Source: Formivibrio sp.
GTDB lineage: Bacteria > Pseudomonadota > Gammaproteobacteria > Burkholderiales > Chitinibacteraceae
Reading direction: 5' to 3'
Assembly: GCA_031291275.1 (NCBI GenBank)
Contig: JARLJJ010000030.1
Coordinates: 1 to 64,000 of the forward strand
Length of the DNA stretch: 64,000 nt
Shown: positions 28,611-37,450 of the stretch, piece after piece
How the letters are laid out: each line of letters starts with the position of its first letter
Numbering within the stretch: the first letter of the stretch is position 1
Program-made: the position numbers and the translations under genes
The notes under the pieces: model-generated
Databases searched by the model: none
Seen by the model: the letters and a program-made list of their open reading frames with translations, nothing else
What the model was told of the DNA's origin: nothing

Positions 28611-29852
28611 TCAGCCTGCCGTCAATCCTTCCGCTATCGAACGCCTGAAGGTCAACCATGCCGGCAACATGCCAATCAGCCCGCCTGCCAGCACCAAGCC
28701 ACCCACCAGAAAACCTTCCGGGGCACCAAGGCTCACCGGCATCGTAAAACCGGTCTGCCCCTGCAGCCACTGGGATAGCAATACCGAGCCGCCATAACCC
28801 AGCACTAAACCGAATGCGGCTCCGGCGACAATCAGCAGCAGCACTTCCACCCACACAACACAAAACACATAGGCCCGGCTGGCGCCCATGGCGCGCAATA
28901 CGGCGAACTGTCGACGACGAGCCAGGAAGCCCACCAGCAAGGCCATCAGGACGGCAGCAACCACAAGTACTTGAGTCGTCAGGGCCAGCACCGACATCAA
29001 ATCGCGCACATTACCCAGTGTCAGATACAGATCATTCAAGACTTCAGCCGGAAACAGGGCCACGCTGCGCGGTGTACGCAGTTGACCGCGCAAACCATAG
29101 GCGGCGGCAATCGACTCGGGTTTGATCGCAATGGCCGGCACGCCCGGCAGGCGTGCCGCATTCCAGGGCGGACCGATACGCTGTGCATCACCCGCGACAT
29201 GGCCATCGGGCAAGCCATGCACCGCCCAGACATCCTCCACCGGAACAAGGATCGCCGTATCCCAGATGTTGTGGCGTGGCGGCAAACGCCCGACCACGGT
29301 GTAATGCATCGCGGCGTGGGCATGATCGGGATGATCACCATCTTCATCCTCGTCATGGTGGAGCCCGTGCTGGGGGCTGATCGTCGCCCCCAAAGCCAGC
29401 TTCACTGAAGCGCCGATGACAGCTTCACCCCGTTGCTGAAAAACGCGTCCTTCTGTGGGTGCAAGCATGCCGCCCCGGTTGGCAAAATCGGTAATCGTGC
29501 CGATGATCGGGTAGCCCTGCCAGTTGTCGCCAAACGCAATCGGCGCAGCATATTTCACTCCGCGCAGGGTACTGGCTTGCGCCAGAATATCGCCGTCGAG
29601 CAGCGGTGTGGCTTGCGGGCGCAGATATACTGCGGTCAATACCAGTTGCGTGGGGCTACCGGGGGCACCGACCAGCAAATCGAAGTCATCCGCGGCACGC
29701 GCACTCCCCTGGCGCAAGGCCCGCTCCTGGGAAATGACAGCAATGCCTGCCGCCACCGAAATCGCCACCAGCAAGATAGTCACCAGCGCCAGCAGACGGT
29801 TGCGCCGCAGATCGGCACGGACGATGGGGAGTGGATTGAACAGTGTGATCAT
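28611..29852 (-). CDS. FtsX-like ABC transporter permease with His/Asp-rich periplasmic loop
   Basis: 413 residues with the MacB/LolC topology: TM1 (about 20-40), a large periplasmic domain (about 45-285) and three C-terminal helices (about 285-400; LVVAAVLMALLVGFLARRR, then VEVLLLIVAGAAFGLVLG). The periplasmic domain contains a strikingly metal-ligand-rich stretch, HHDEDEDGDHPDHAHA, near residues 184-199. Its ATPase partner is the preceding gene (3 bases between). The set resembles, from memory, the zinc-starvation ABC operon PA4063-PA4066 of Pseudomonas aeruginosa, for which zinc-linked roles have been proposed. Here the operon starts with alkaline phosphatase, a zinc enzyme. Confidence 0.83.
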   Translation of the reverse strand: MITLFNPLPIVRADLRRNRLLALVTILLVAISVAAGIAVISQERALRQGSARAADDFDLLVGAPGSPTQLVLTAVYLRPQATPLLDGDILAQASTLRGVKYAAPIAFGDNWQGYPIIGTITDFANRGGMLAPTEGRVFQQRGEAVIGASVKLALGATISPQHGLHHDEDEDGDHPDHAHAAMHYTVVGRLPPRHNIWDTAILVPVEDVWAVHGLPDGHVAGDAQRIGPPWNAARLPGVPAIAIKPESIAAAYGLRGQLRTPRSVALFPAEVLNDLYLTLGNVRDLMSVLALTTQVLVVAAVLMALLVGFLARRRQFAVLRAMGASRAYVFCVVWVEVLLLIVAGAAFGLVLGYGGSVLLSQWLQGQTGFTMPVSLGAPEGFLVGGLVLAGGLIGMLPAWLTFRRSIAEGLTAG

Positions 29853-29855
29853 GAT

Positions 29856-30581
29856 CTAAGCCATTTCGGGATGCCCGCGCTGGCGGGTAAGGAATTCTGG
29901 AATTGGGGTCGAGTGCAAGCAACCGTCTTGCAATGTGACGCAACGATCCATCCGTGAGAGCAGTTCGTGTTCATGCGAGATCACAATGAGTGTCGCACCT
30001 TGCGAGCGGACCAAGGACACCAGCAGATCGCCGATCTGGGTTCGGTGATCAGGATCGAGACTGGCCGTCGGTTCATCCGCCATCACAATGGCCGGCCGAA
30101 ACAGCAGCGCCCGGGCAAAGGCAACGCGCTGGCGCTCGCCACGCGACAGCAGCGCAGCCATGCGATCAAAGGTGCTGATCCCCACTTCGGCGAGCAACTC
30201 AAGCGCGCGATGACGCAATACCGCAGCGGGACGCCAGCCATCGAAATGTGCGGGGAGCAGTACGTTGTCGAGCGCAGAAAGCCCGTCGATCAAGTGGAAA
30301 TCCTGAAAAATCAGGCCCAGCGAGCGGTGTCGCCAGCGATCGAGCACATCGGCGCGCATACTGCAGATATCGATGGCATCCCAGCAAATCTGACCGGAGG
30401 TTGGCGTCGCAATACCGGCAAGGCAATGAAACAGCGTGGTTTTCCCGGCGCCGGACGGGCCGCGAATACCGAGGCTACTGCCGGGAGGCACATCCAGAGA
30501 AGGGATATTGAACAGCGCTTGCTCTTGCCCTGGGAAACGCAGCAATAGATCGCGGATTTGCAATTCACCACTCGTACTCAT
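29856..30581 (-). CDS. LolD/MacB-type ABC transporter ATPase
   Basis: 241 residues from the ATG at 30581, which overlaps the stop of the upstream DUF3299-like gene (ATGA). The frame is open back to 30647 but that extension lies inside the upstream gene. Walker A GPSGAGKTT, Q loop LIFQDFHLIDGLSALDN, signature LSRGERQRV (LSGGQ variant), Walker B IVMADEPTASLD and switch histidine in VISHEHE. It powers the FtsX-like permease encoded next. Such pairs move lipids, lipoproteins or act mechanically rather than importing small solutes. Confidence 0.92.
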   Translation of the reverse strand: MSTSGELQIRDLLLRFPGQEQALFNIPSLDVPPGSSLGIRGPSGAGKTTLFHCLAGIATPTSGQICWDAIDICSMRADVLDRWRHRSLGLIFQDFHLIDGLSALDNVLLPAHFDGWRPAAVLRHRALELLAEVGISTFDRMAALLSRGERQRVAFARALLFRPAIVMADEPTASLDPDHRTQIGDLLVSLVRSQGATLIVISHEHELLSRMDRCVTLQDGCLHSTPIPEFLTRQRGHPEMA

Positions 30582-31042
30582 TGCTTGTGTACCTCCGCAT
30601 TGACAAGACGCACCTGGCTCACGAATCCGGTATGCGGATCGGTCCACGATCCCATCTCCAGCCGGCCTTCCACTTCAATGCGCTGGGCGAAATTAACCGG
30701 TGCCAGTGTCCCTTTAAGATAAATAACCACGATATCCACCGGCCACTCGGCATCGGAGGCGCAGAACGGGCAGACCGATACCGGCTCACGGGTGAGCACG
30801 AAAAAATTGCTCTCCGGCTTGATCGGCGGTGCCATGAAACCACGCATCTGAACCTGTTTCCCCTTGAGCGCCAGCGCACGATCCGAATACTTGACCCCCA
30901 AGACACCAATGGATTGATAGAGAGTAGCGAAGGTCAACTGCTCGAGCACAGCCCAGGCAAACCGAGGCAATGCCAATAGCGGCAAATAGAAAAAAGCCCG
31001 GCGGGGCAAGCCGCCGGACTTCGTACTACGATGCAACGTCAT
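30578..31042 (-). CDS. DUF3299-like exported protein with CPFC motif
   Basis: 154 residues. The N-terminus carries RRAFFYLPLLALPRFAWA, which reads as a signal peptide and has a twin-arginine pair, so Tat export is possible. The body includes GKQVQMRGFMAPP and VCPFCASDAEWP, matching the DUF3299 pattern (a barrel-like domain with a CPFC metal or redox site). DUF3299 proteins are commonly encoded next to LolD/FtsX-type ABC genes in zinc-responsive operons. Start overlaps the phoA stop and its own stop overlaps the ATPase start, so translation of all three is coupled. Confidence 0.75.
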   Translation of the reverse strand: MTLHRSTKSGGLPRRAFFYLPLLALPRFAWAVLEQLTFATLYQSIGVLGVKYSDRALALKGKQVQMRGFMAPPIKPESNFFVLTREPVSVCPFCASDAEWPVDIVVIYLKGTLAPVNFAQRIEVEGRLEMGSWTDPHTGFVSQVRLVNAEVHKQ

Positions 31043-32832
31043 TTTTTCTTGGCCTTCATGACAGTCGTTTTACCCTGCGGAGCCAGCGACAACGCATCGG
31101 CCATGATGCGGAACAGATCGGAATTTTCCATCTGTCCGTGCACGCGCTCGGCCCCCGGTCCCATGGCGGTCAGCAACACGTCGTCACCGGAATGGACGCC
31201 ACTATTTGCAGCGCTCGGTCCCTTGTTGGGCAGATTGCCTTCGCGCAGCACGGCACCCGGCACATCCTTGTACTTCTCGTTGGCGACCATCACGCCGTCT
31301 GCATTCTTGATCGTTGGCAGATTCTCGCCGTCCATGAAAGGCTTGAAGGTATCGTAGTAGTCTGGATATGCACCGAACACCATGCGAATGCGGCGGGAGA
31401 CATCTACCTTGGCCGGGTAACCTTCGGCATCCGGGGCCGGGTAGTTCGGGAAACCTGCATCCGCGTAAGTGCCAACCTTGTTGCGCATTTCAGTGCCTGG
31501 CAGATCATCGTTCACCGTACCGATCACGCTGACCGGATGGGTGTGGTCAGCGGTCACCAGAATCAGCGTGTTATCGCCATGGGCCTTTGACCACGCTTTG
31601 GCCTGTTTCACCGCGTTATCCAGCATGATCGTGTCGTAGATCGCGCGTTCCGGATCCATCGAGTGCGAGTACTTGTCGATCCGTGCCGATTCCACCATCA
31701 GCACAAAACCGTTCTTGTTGCGCGATAGCACCTTCAATGCCGCAGCCATTTCTTCCGGCACATCCGGTTGATCCGGGAACTTGCCCACCGTGCCCTTTTT
31801 CAGGAACTTAAGATCGAGCGCGCCATCCACATTGCTGGTGTTGTAGAGGCCCAGCAACTTGGTGGTCTTGGCATCGTTTGCCGCGGCCATCATTTCTGTC
31901 TTGGTGGTGGCAAGCTTGTAATCGGCCTGCTTGAAAAGTTCGATGTAGTCAAGTTCATCGCTGCGCTTGGAGCCCGGTGTGGACTTCGGCAGGAAGTTAG
32001 GCGAACCGCCACCCATCATGACGTCAATACGGCTATCGAGGAACATCCCCACGATATCGTTGTAATCCGAGCGACGCCGGGTGTGCGCCACCATTGCGGC
32101 GGGCGTTGCATCTTCAATTTCAGAATTGGTCACCGCACCGACAGCCATGCCATGGCGCTTGGCCACTTCAGTGATGGTCTCGACCTTGGGATGATCCAGA
32201 GAGTTGGCAGCACGTGAGCAATAGACGCCCAACGCATTCACACAGGATTTATGACCCGTGGTGTAGGCATGCGCGGCATTGGCCGAATCGGTAATGATCG
32301 AATCGGTGCCTTCGGTCGAAAGCAGGGCCATGTAAGGCATGTCGTCGATGGCCAGTTTGCCGTTGTATTTGCCGTCCTCAATACCTTTGGAGAGGATACG
32401 GGCCGCCGTGCGGTGCGCAATCGAGAAGCCGTCGCCAATAAACAGGATCACATTCTTTGCGACCCGTTTGTTCGGGGTGGCATACACATTCCAAACCGCA
32501 GTCTTGCTGTTCGTGCCATCACTTGCGGTCACGGTGTAGACACCGGGCTTGCTGATCGCCACATCGCGCAGCAGCAGGCTGGAGGCGTTCTTGCCATCTT
32601 CTTTCGCAATCAGTTCGGCCGTCTTGCCGAACAGCTTGGCATAGTCCTGGCCATTGATCATGACTTTGACTTGCGCAGGATCGACCACACCATCGAATTC
32701 AACCTTGAAGTCGAAATGCGATCCGGCCAGCATTTCCGCGCGATTAAGGGGAAAAATATTCTGCGCGGCGGCCGGAAAAGAGAACGCCGCAGCACACAAG
32801 GCTACAGCAAGCAAGGAAGGTGCAAAACGCAT
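31039..32832 (-). CDS. phoA: Alkaline phosphatase (PhoA family) with N-terminal Ig-like domain
   Basis: 597 residues; E. coli PhoA is 471. A signal peptide (ALCAAAFSFPAAA-QN) is followed by an extra Ig-like domain (about 25-115) and then the phosphatase. Catalytic and metal residues are visible: IGDGFS (Mg/Zn Asp), nucleophile Ser in ITDSANAAHAYTTG, EIEDATPAA, VESARIDKYSHSMD, TADHTHPVSV and SGVHSGDD, supplying the Zn1, Zn2 and Mg ligands. It hydrolyses phosphomonoesters in the periplasm. It heads a coupled operon with the DUF3299-like and ABC genes. No Pho box was seen upstream, but a Zur-like palindrome lies 71-86 bases before the start codon. Confidence 0.9.
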   Translation of the reverse strand: MRFAPSLLAVALCAAAFSFPAAAQNIFPLNRAEMLAGSHFDFKVEFDGVVDPAQVKVMINGQDYAKLFGKTAELIAKEDGKNASSLLLRDVAISKPGVYTVTASDGTNSKTAVWNVYATPNKRVAKNVILFIGDGFSIAHRTAARILSKGIEDGKYNGKLAIDDMPYMALLSTEGTDSIITDSANAAHAYTTGHKSCVNALGVYCSRAANSLDHPKVETITEVAKRHGMAVGAVTNSEIEDATPAAMVAHTRRRSDYNDIVGMFLDSRIDVMMGGGSPNFLPKSTPGSKRSDELDYIELFKQADYKLATTKTEMMAAANDAKTTKLLGLYNTSNVDGALDLKFLKKGTVGKFPDQPDVPEEMAAALKVLSRNKNGFVLMVESARIDKYSHSMDPERAIYDTIMLDNAVKQAKAWSKAHGDNTLILVTADHTHPVSVIGTVNDDLPGTEMRNKVGTYADAGFPNYPAPDAEGYPAKVDVSRRIRMVFGAYPDYYDTFKPFMDGENLPTIKNADGVMVANEKYKDVPGAVLREGNLPNKGPSAANSGVHSGDDVLLTAMGPGAERVHGQMENSDLFRIMADALSLAPQGKTTVMKAKKK

Positions 32833-32902
32833 GGCGCTGCTCCGTGATCGGTTGGAAACCAGCAGCTTAGGCGTTAAAGATTACGTATTTTTTACATTAA
32901 TA

Positions 32903-32918
32903 TGTTATTTCAATAACA
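32903..32918. promoter_or_regulatory. Zur-like palindromic operator upstream of phoA operon
   Basis: TGTTATT (32903-32909), TC, AATAACA (32912-32918): a perfect 7-bp inverted repeat. It closely resembles the Zur box core known from gammaproteobacteria (TGTTATAATATAACA). On the minus strand it overlaps a plausible -35/-10 pair (TTGTTA, 17 bases, TGTAAA) for the phoA operon, where a repressor would act. Not proven; palindromes of this A/T-rich type can arise by chance. Confidence 0.5.
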
Positions 32919-33086
32919 AACACGCTTTTAATAATTTATTAACTCTTACTCAACAAGGATGGTTCGTCTGCACTTTTTGCCGTATACACCCGCTTCAAAT
33001 TAACTGTGTTATTCGAAAATTCCACGCGGCAACGACATTTTCACACTCAAGCCAACTTGACGTTGAAGCGCTTTTTCAATTTAATG

Positions 33087-33100
33087 ACTGAACGTTCAGT
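33087..33100. promoter_or_regulatory. TetR-family operator
   Basis: ACTGAACGTTCAGT is a perfect 14-base palindrome of the type bound by AcrR/TetR-like repressors. It sits 17 bases before the tetR ATG at 33118, where binding would block the efflux operon, so autorepression is expected. Confidence 0.8.
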
Positions 33101-33117
33101 TACAAATGGAATGAACC

Positions 33118-33756
33118 ATGAGTGATTCCATCCCTGCCCGACGCCAGCGGCGCAAGGAAGCACGGCCTGGTGAGATTATTGCCGCGGCATTGGCTATTTT
33201 TCACGCCAAAGGATTTGCCGCGAGCAAGATCGAGGATGTCGCGCGCGTGGCCGGAGTAACCAAAGGCACGGTTTACCTGTATTTCTCCAGCAAAGAAGCG
33301 CTTTTCAAGGCAGCAATACGCGAGACCATTCTGCCCAACCTTGACCGGATCAAGGAAACTGCCTTGGCCGAAACCACGGCACGTGCGCAGTTGTATTCTG
33401 CGGTGCGGCTGTGGACCGCAGGGATGAGCACCTGCCGGGGAAGCACGTCCAAGCTTATGATTGCTGAGGCGGGCAACTTCCCGGAACTGGCTGAGTTCTA
33501 TCGTGACGAAGTCAGTGGGCGCGTGCGTCGGATGCTGTCCGACATCATCGAATATGGCATTGCGCAGAACGAATTCCGCCCCTGCGATCCCGCCATGCTG
33601 GCACGCATCCTGTGCGGGCCGATTGTATTGAGCAATATCTGGCGGCATACCTTTGTAGATCCGCACGAAAACCAGCCCGACATGGATGCGCTGGCCGATT
33701 CCCTTCTGGATGTCGTTCTTAACGGCATCGTATCTCACCCGAAAGCGCCCCTATGA
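33118..33756 (+). CDS. TetR/AcrR-family repressor of the efflux operon
   Basis: 212 residues. N-terminal helix-turn-helix: IIAAALAIFHAKGFAASKIEDVARVAGVTKGTVYLYFSSKEALFKAAI, the standard TetR pattern with GTVYLYFSSKE in the recognition region. The C-terminal two-thirds is the ligand and dimerisation domain. Its stop overlaps the start of the HlyD-type gene by 4 bases, so it is the first gene of its own operon, and a perfect palindrome just upstream is its likely operator. The inducer is probably a substrate of the pump. Confidence 0.93.
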   Translation: MSDSIPARRQRRKEARPGEIIAAALAIFHAKGFAASKIEDVARVAGVTKGTVYLYFSSKEALFKAAIRETILPNLDRIKETALAETTARAQLYSAVRLWTAGMSTCRGSTSKLMIAEAGNFPELAEFYRDEVSGRVRRMLSDIIEYGIAQNEFRPCDPAMLARILCGPIVLSNIWRHTFVDPHENQPDMDALADSLLDVVLNGIVSHPKAPL

Positions 33757-34853
33757 ATGCACACGTCGCCCCGCCCAAGAAACAACTGAAAGCCCGAATC
33801 ATTTTTGCAGTCGTCCTGGTCCTGATCGTCGCTGTACTGGCCCAGCGCTGGTGGTGGGGCCGCTCACACGTGTCCAGCGACAATGCACAGCTTGAAGGTC
33901 ATATCGTACCGATCGCGGCACGGGTAGGCGGTTATGTCTTGAACGTACCGGTCACGGATAACCAGACCGTGCGACAAGGCGATCTGCTGGTTGGGCTCGA
34001 CCCGCGCGATTACGCCGCCAAAGCGGCACTGGCCGAAGCCGATTATCAGCAAGCGCTGTCCGCCGCAGGCAAGGATGGTCAACCCGGTATTGCCCTGGCG
34101 CAAATTGGTGCGGCACAGGCCAATGCCGCTGCGGCGGCCTCGCAAACCCAAACCATTGATGCGCAAATCGCCGAAGCACGAGCCAATGTGGAAAAAGCAC
34201 GCCGCGATTACATTCGCGCTCGCGAACTCGCCAGCCAAAAAATGCTGAGTTCAGCCGCGCTCGATGCCGCCGACACCACGGTCAAAACGGCTGAAGCGCA
34301 TGTCGGGGCGTTGCTGGCGCAACTCAAATCCACGCGCGAATCGGCAGTTGCGGCCGGCCAACAAGTAGGCGTTTCCTCTGCCGGACTGAAATCCGCACAG
34401 GCCAAGGTGGTGGCTGCAGAAGCCAATTTACAGCTGGCGCGGAATCAATTGGGCGATACCCGTGTACTGGCACCCGCCTCGGGAATTATCAGCAAGAAAG
34501 CCGTTGAACCGGGTCAGATGATTCAATCCGGGCAAACGCTGATGTACCTGGTGCCCACGGAGAACCTGTGGGTCAACGCCAACCTGAAAGAAACCGAACT
34601 GCAACAAGTCAAACGCGGGCAGGAAGTCGATATCGAGGTGGATGCCTATCCGGACTGGAAACTGAAAGGACATGTCGACTCTTTCAGTGCAGCAACCGGC
34701 GCTCGCTTCACCTTGCTGCCGCCGGACAACTCCACCGGCAACTTCACCAAGGTGGTGCAGCGCGTGCCGGTCAAGATTGCATTAGATGCACTGCCAACGG
34801 GACACCCTTTGCGCCCCGGCATGTCAGTCAACGTCGTAATCACTACCCGCTAA
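33753..34853 (+). CDS. EmrA/HlyD-type membrane fusion protein
   Basis: 366 residues: one N-terminal TM (about 13-32), then the periplasmic adaptor. The lipoyl halves are ARVGGYVLNVPVTDNQTV and ILAPASGIISKKAVEPGQ-like (VLAPASGIISKKAVEPG). A long alpha-helical hairpin rich in Ala and Gln lies between them (about 95-230), and the C-terminal beta-barrel contains NLKETELQQVKRGQEVDIEVDAYP. This is the EmrA group that joins a 14-TM MFS exporter to an outer-membrane channel. The exporter partner is at 35170. No TolC-type gene is in the operon, so a chromosomal TolC is presumably shared. Confidence 0.92.
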   Translation: MNAHVAPPKKQLKARIIFAVVLVLIVAVLAQRWWWGRSHVSSDNAQLEGHIVPIAARVGGYVLNVPVTDNQTVRQGDLLVGLDPRDYAAKAALAEADYQQALSAAGKDGQPGIALAQIGAAQANAAAAASQTQTIDAQIAEARANVEKARRDYIRARELASQKMLSSAALDAADTTVKTAEAHVGALLAQLKSTRESAVAAGQQVGVSSAGLKSAQAKVVAAEANLQLARNQLGDTRVLAPASGIISKKAVEPGQMIQSGQTLMYLVPTENLWVNANLKETELQQVKRGQEVDIEVDAYPDWKLKGHVDSFSAATGARFTLLPPDNSTGNFTKVVQRVPVKIALDALPTGHPLRPGMSVNVVITTR

Positions 34854-34870
34854 CACACGGAAGCGCCGCC

Positions 34871-35164
34871 ATGTTTTTGATTCTGCTGAACTATGTCAAA
34901 CCGCTCGCCGTGATCGAGCAGCATCTGGCTTCGCACCGTGAATTCCTGCAGCGCCATTATGCTCAGGGCACCTTGCTGCTTTCCGGACGCAAGGAACCGC
35001 GGAACGGTGGCGTGATCTTGGCTCGCGCGGACAGTCTCGCCGAGGTAGAGGCCTTGATCCGGGAAGACCCGTTCCATCGCGCCGGGGCCGCCGAGTACCA
35101 GATCATTGAATTCGTTCCTACAATGGCTGCGGAAGCTTTGCGCGATTTGGCCGGACTCGTCTGA
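34871..35164 (+). CDS. YciI-family protein
   Basis: 97 residues from the ATG at 34871. YciI-like ferredoxin-fold pattern: FLILLNYVKPLAVIEQHLASHREFL, then LLLSGRKEP-GGVILARA and REDPFHRAGAAEYQIIEF, with the family's conserved His and DPF. The function of YciI proteins is mostly unknown; some act as small dehalogenase-like or peroxide-associated enzymes. It sits between the adaptor and exporter genes (17 and 5 base gaps), so it may process a pump substrate. The same frame is open further upstream inside emrA, but this ATG fits the family start. Confidence 0.88.
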   Translation: MFLILLNYVKPLAVIEQHLASHREFLQRHYAQGTLLLSGRKEPRNGGVILARADSLAEVEALIREDPFHRAGAAEYQIIEFVPTMAAEALRDLAGLV

Positions 35165-35169
35165 TCCCG

Positions 35170-36753
35170 ATGAAACCGATCCTGCCCACCCTTTCCCGCT
35201 CCACCACGCCGGAAGCGATCTACGCCAACCGCTTCATCATTGCGATGACGGTGACCCTGGCCTGCGTGCTGGAACTGGTCGATACCAGCATCGTCAACGT
35301 GGCCGTGCCGCACATGATGGGCTCGCTCGGCGCCTCGCTCGACGAGATCACCTGGGTATCGATTGGCTACGTCGTCGCCAACGTCATTGTTCTGCCGATT
35401 TCCGGCTTTCTCTCGCACCTGTTCGGACGGCGCAACTACCTGTTGCTGTCTGTTCTGCTGTTTACGCTTTCATCGTTCGCCTGCGGCAGTTCCGATTCCC
35501 TTGGCGCACTGGTGTTCTGGCGCATCGTGCAGGGGCTGGGCGGCGGCGGATTGATCGCCACGGCGCAATCCACCATTTTCGAGACCTTCCCGCGCAAGGA
35601 AATCGCCACCGGCATGGCGATCTTTGGCATGGGCATCATGACCGGCCCGATGCTCGGCCCGACGCTGGGCGGCTGGCTCACCGATCAATATTCCTGGCCG
35701 TGGATTTTCTATATCAATCTGCCTCTGGGCGTGATCGCCCTGATCCTGACCCTGGTCTTCGTGCCGGAATCGAAGTTCCGCCGCCAGATCGAAAAAATCG
35801 ATTACATCGGCTTCTGCCTGATGGCCATCGGCATCGGCGCGCTGCAACTATTCCTGGAACGCGGCGAGCGTTTCGAATGGTTCGACTCTGCCCAGATTGT
35901 TGCCTACGCCGTGACCAGCGTCGTGGCACTGGGACTGTTCGTGATCCGTCAACTCGAAAGCGAGCATCCGCTGGTGGATTTCCGCCTGTGCAAGGACATC
36001 CAGTATTCCGCAGGTCTGGTCATCACCTTCCTCCTCGGGGCATCGCTGTTTTCCACCGTATTCATATTCCCGGTGTACGTGCAGACACTGATGGGCTATA
36101 CCGCCTGGCAAACTGGCTTGCTGATCCTGCCTTCGGCACTGGCTTCGGGCATTATCATGCCGATCATGGCCCGCCTGATGGGACGCGGCGTCCCGGCACG
36201 ACCGATCATCGTCGCCGGTATCCTGCTTTTTCTCTACTCGATGTGGGGCCATTACCACTTCACCACCGAATCCGGCATCAGTGATTTTCTGCCGCCATTG
36301 ATCATCCGTGGTTTGGGATTAGGCATGATCTTCATGCCGCTCAACACCTTGACCATGGCCAGCATCCCGCCGCAGGTCCGCGCCGATGCTACCGGTCTAT
36401 ACAACCTGACACGTCAATTGGGCGGCAGCGTCGGCATTGCCGCATCCGCTACCTTGATTACCAAGCTCGGCACCATCAAGCTTGCCGCGCTGAACGAGCA
36501 TATCGCCGGCAACAACGGGCTGGCGCTCGAACGTTTGGCGACACTGAAAGCGCGTGTTTTAAGCATGGGCACGCCTAATCCATTGGCAGAACTGAAATCG
36601 ATGGCCCTGTTAAGCCAGCAAATCGGCCGACAGGCACAAATGCTTTCCTTCGCCCACCTGTTCCTTCTTTTTGGGCTCGCCATGTTGTTTGCCGTGCCGC
36701 TGCTACTCCTGATGAAAAAAATGAGTATCGGCACAGGCGGAGATGCTCATTGA
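35170..36753 (+). CDS. EmrB-type DHA2 MFS exporter
   Basis: 527 residues, 14 predicted membrane helices, the size of EmrB (512). Motifs: ELVDTSIVNVAVPHMMG in TM1, GFLSHLFGRRNYLL (motif A), MGIMTGPMLGPTLGGWLTD (motif C of drug:H+ antiporters), and DATGLYNLTRQLGGSVGIA in the C-terminal half. With the HlyD-type adaptor it should form an EmrAB-like tripartite efflux pump. Its stop overlaps the next ATG by one base, so the phosphopantetheinyl transferase is in the same operon. Confidence 0.93.
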   Translation: MKPILPTLSRSTTPEAIYANRFIIAMTVTLACVLELVDTSIVNVAVPHMMGSLGASLDEITWVSIGYVVANVIVLPISGFLSHLFGRRNYLLLSVLLFTLSSFACGSSDSLGALVFWRIVQGLGGGGLIATAQSTIFETFPRKEIATGMAIFGMGIMTGPMLGPTLGGWLTDQYSWPWIFYINLPLGVIALILTLVFVPESKFRRQIEKIDYIGFCLMAIGIGALQLFLERGERFEWFDSAQIVAYAVTSVVALGLFVIRQLESEHPLVDFRLCKDIQYSAGLVITFLLGASLFSTVFIFPVYVQTLMGYTAWQTGLLILPSALASGIIMPIMARLMGRGVPARPIIVAGILLFLYSMWGHYHFTTESGISDFLPPLIIRGLGLGMIFMPLNTLTMASIPPQVRADATGLYNLTRQLGGSVGIAASATLITKLGTIKLAALNEHIAGNNGLALERLATLKARVLSMGTPNPLAELKSMALLSQQIGRQAQMLSFAHLFLLFGLAMLFAVPLLLLMKKMSIGTGGDAH

Positions 36754-37394
36754 TGCCCAATGCCGCCATGACTCTCGACATCCTGCTCGCAGATACGCTC
36801 AGCCTCACGCTTCCAACCCACCTTGAGGCAACGCTGAGTGCATCCAGCCAGGGCCGACTGGCACAACTCAGCACACCTATGCGCCGTCAGCAATTTCTGC
36901 TTGGTCGTTGGTTGATGTCTCAAGCCGCGGGTTGCGAGCTGGCAGGTATCGAAGAAGGTAGCGACTATCCCGTTTTCAGCCATGAACCCGATCTGCATGC
37001 CAGCATCTCGCATAGTGGCTCGTACATTGGCGTGGTCATCAGCAAACACGGGCGCTGTGGACTGGATATCGAGCATCCTGTTCGGCAACGTGATTGGCGG
37101 GCCTTGGCCGAACGCGCCTTTTCCCCGAGGGAAGCCGCATGGATCGGCTCGGCAGCACCCGACAAGCAGGTCGAGCGCTTCCACCGGCTATGGACGCTAC
37201 GCGAATCGGCGTTCAAAGCAGGCCTGCTCAGTAGCGTGGTCGCAAAAGAGTGTTTATTCGATCCGGAGTTGGACCAGCATATCGGCGATTGGCACTGGCA
37301 ATACCTGCAGCATGGCAAGCTCTATCTTTCGGCGGCATGTGCTGCGGCCTTTGATATCGCGGTGCATGCCATCGCTCTGCCCATTGAAAGTTAG
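36753..37394 (+). CDS. 4'-phosphopantetheinyl transferase (Sfp/AcpT type)
   Basis: 213 residues. The enzyme transfers the phosphopantetheine arm of CoA to a carrier-protein serine. The Mg-binding motif is GLDIEHP and the second motif is WTLRESAFKAG (family pattern WxxKEAxxK, here WTLRESAFK); the upstream FLLGRWLM and ASISHSG segments also fit the family. It starts at the base where the emrB-type gene ends (TGATG overlap). No polyketide, peptide-synthetase or fatty-acid carrier gene is in the window, so the substrate is unknown. Its presence in an efflux operon suggests the exported compound may be a carrier-protein-derived metabolite. Confidence 0.85.
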   Translation: MPNAAMTLDILLADTLSLTLPTHLEATLSASSQGRLAQLSTPMRRQQFLLGRWLMSQAAGCELAGIEEGSDYPVFSHEPDLHASISHSGSYIGVVISKHGRCGLDIEHPVRQRDWRALAERAFSPREAAWIGSAAPDKQVERFHRLWTLRESAFKAGLLSSVVAKECLFDPELDQHIGDWHWQYLQHGKLYLSAACAAAFDIAVHAIALPIES

Positions 37395-37450
37395 GCGTCT
37401 GCCAGACACTTGTTCACATCTGAATTGGTTTGCCCATTGGCATCTGAGCA

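Noticed and set aside
35106-36284. 392-codon open frame overlapping the EmrB-type gene
   Set aside because: Same strand, different frame; low-complexity Arg/His peptide, while the overlapping frame is a clear MFS protein.
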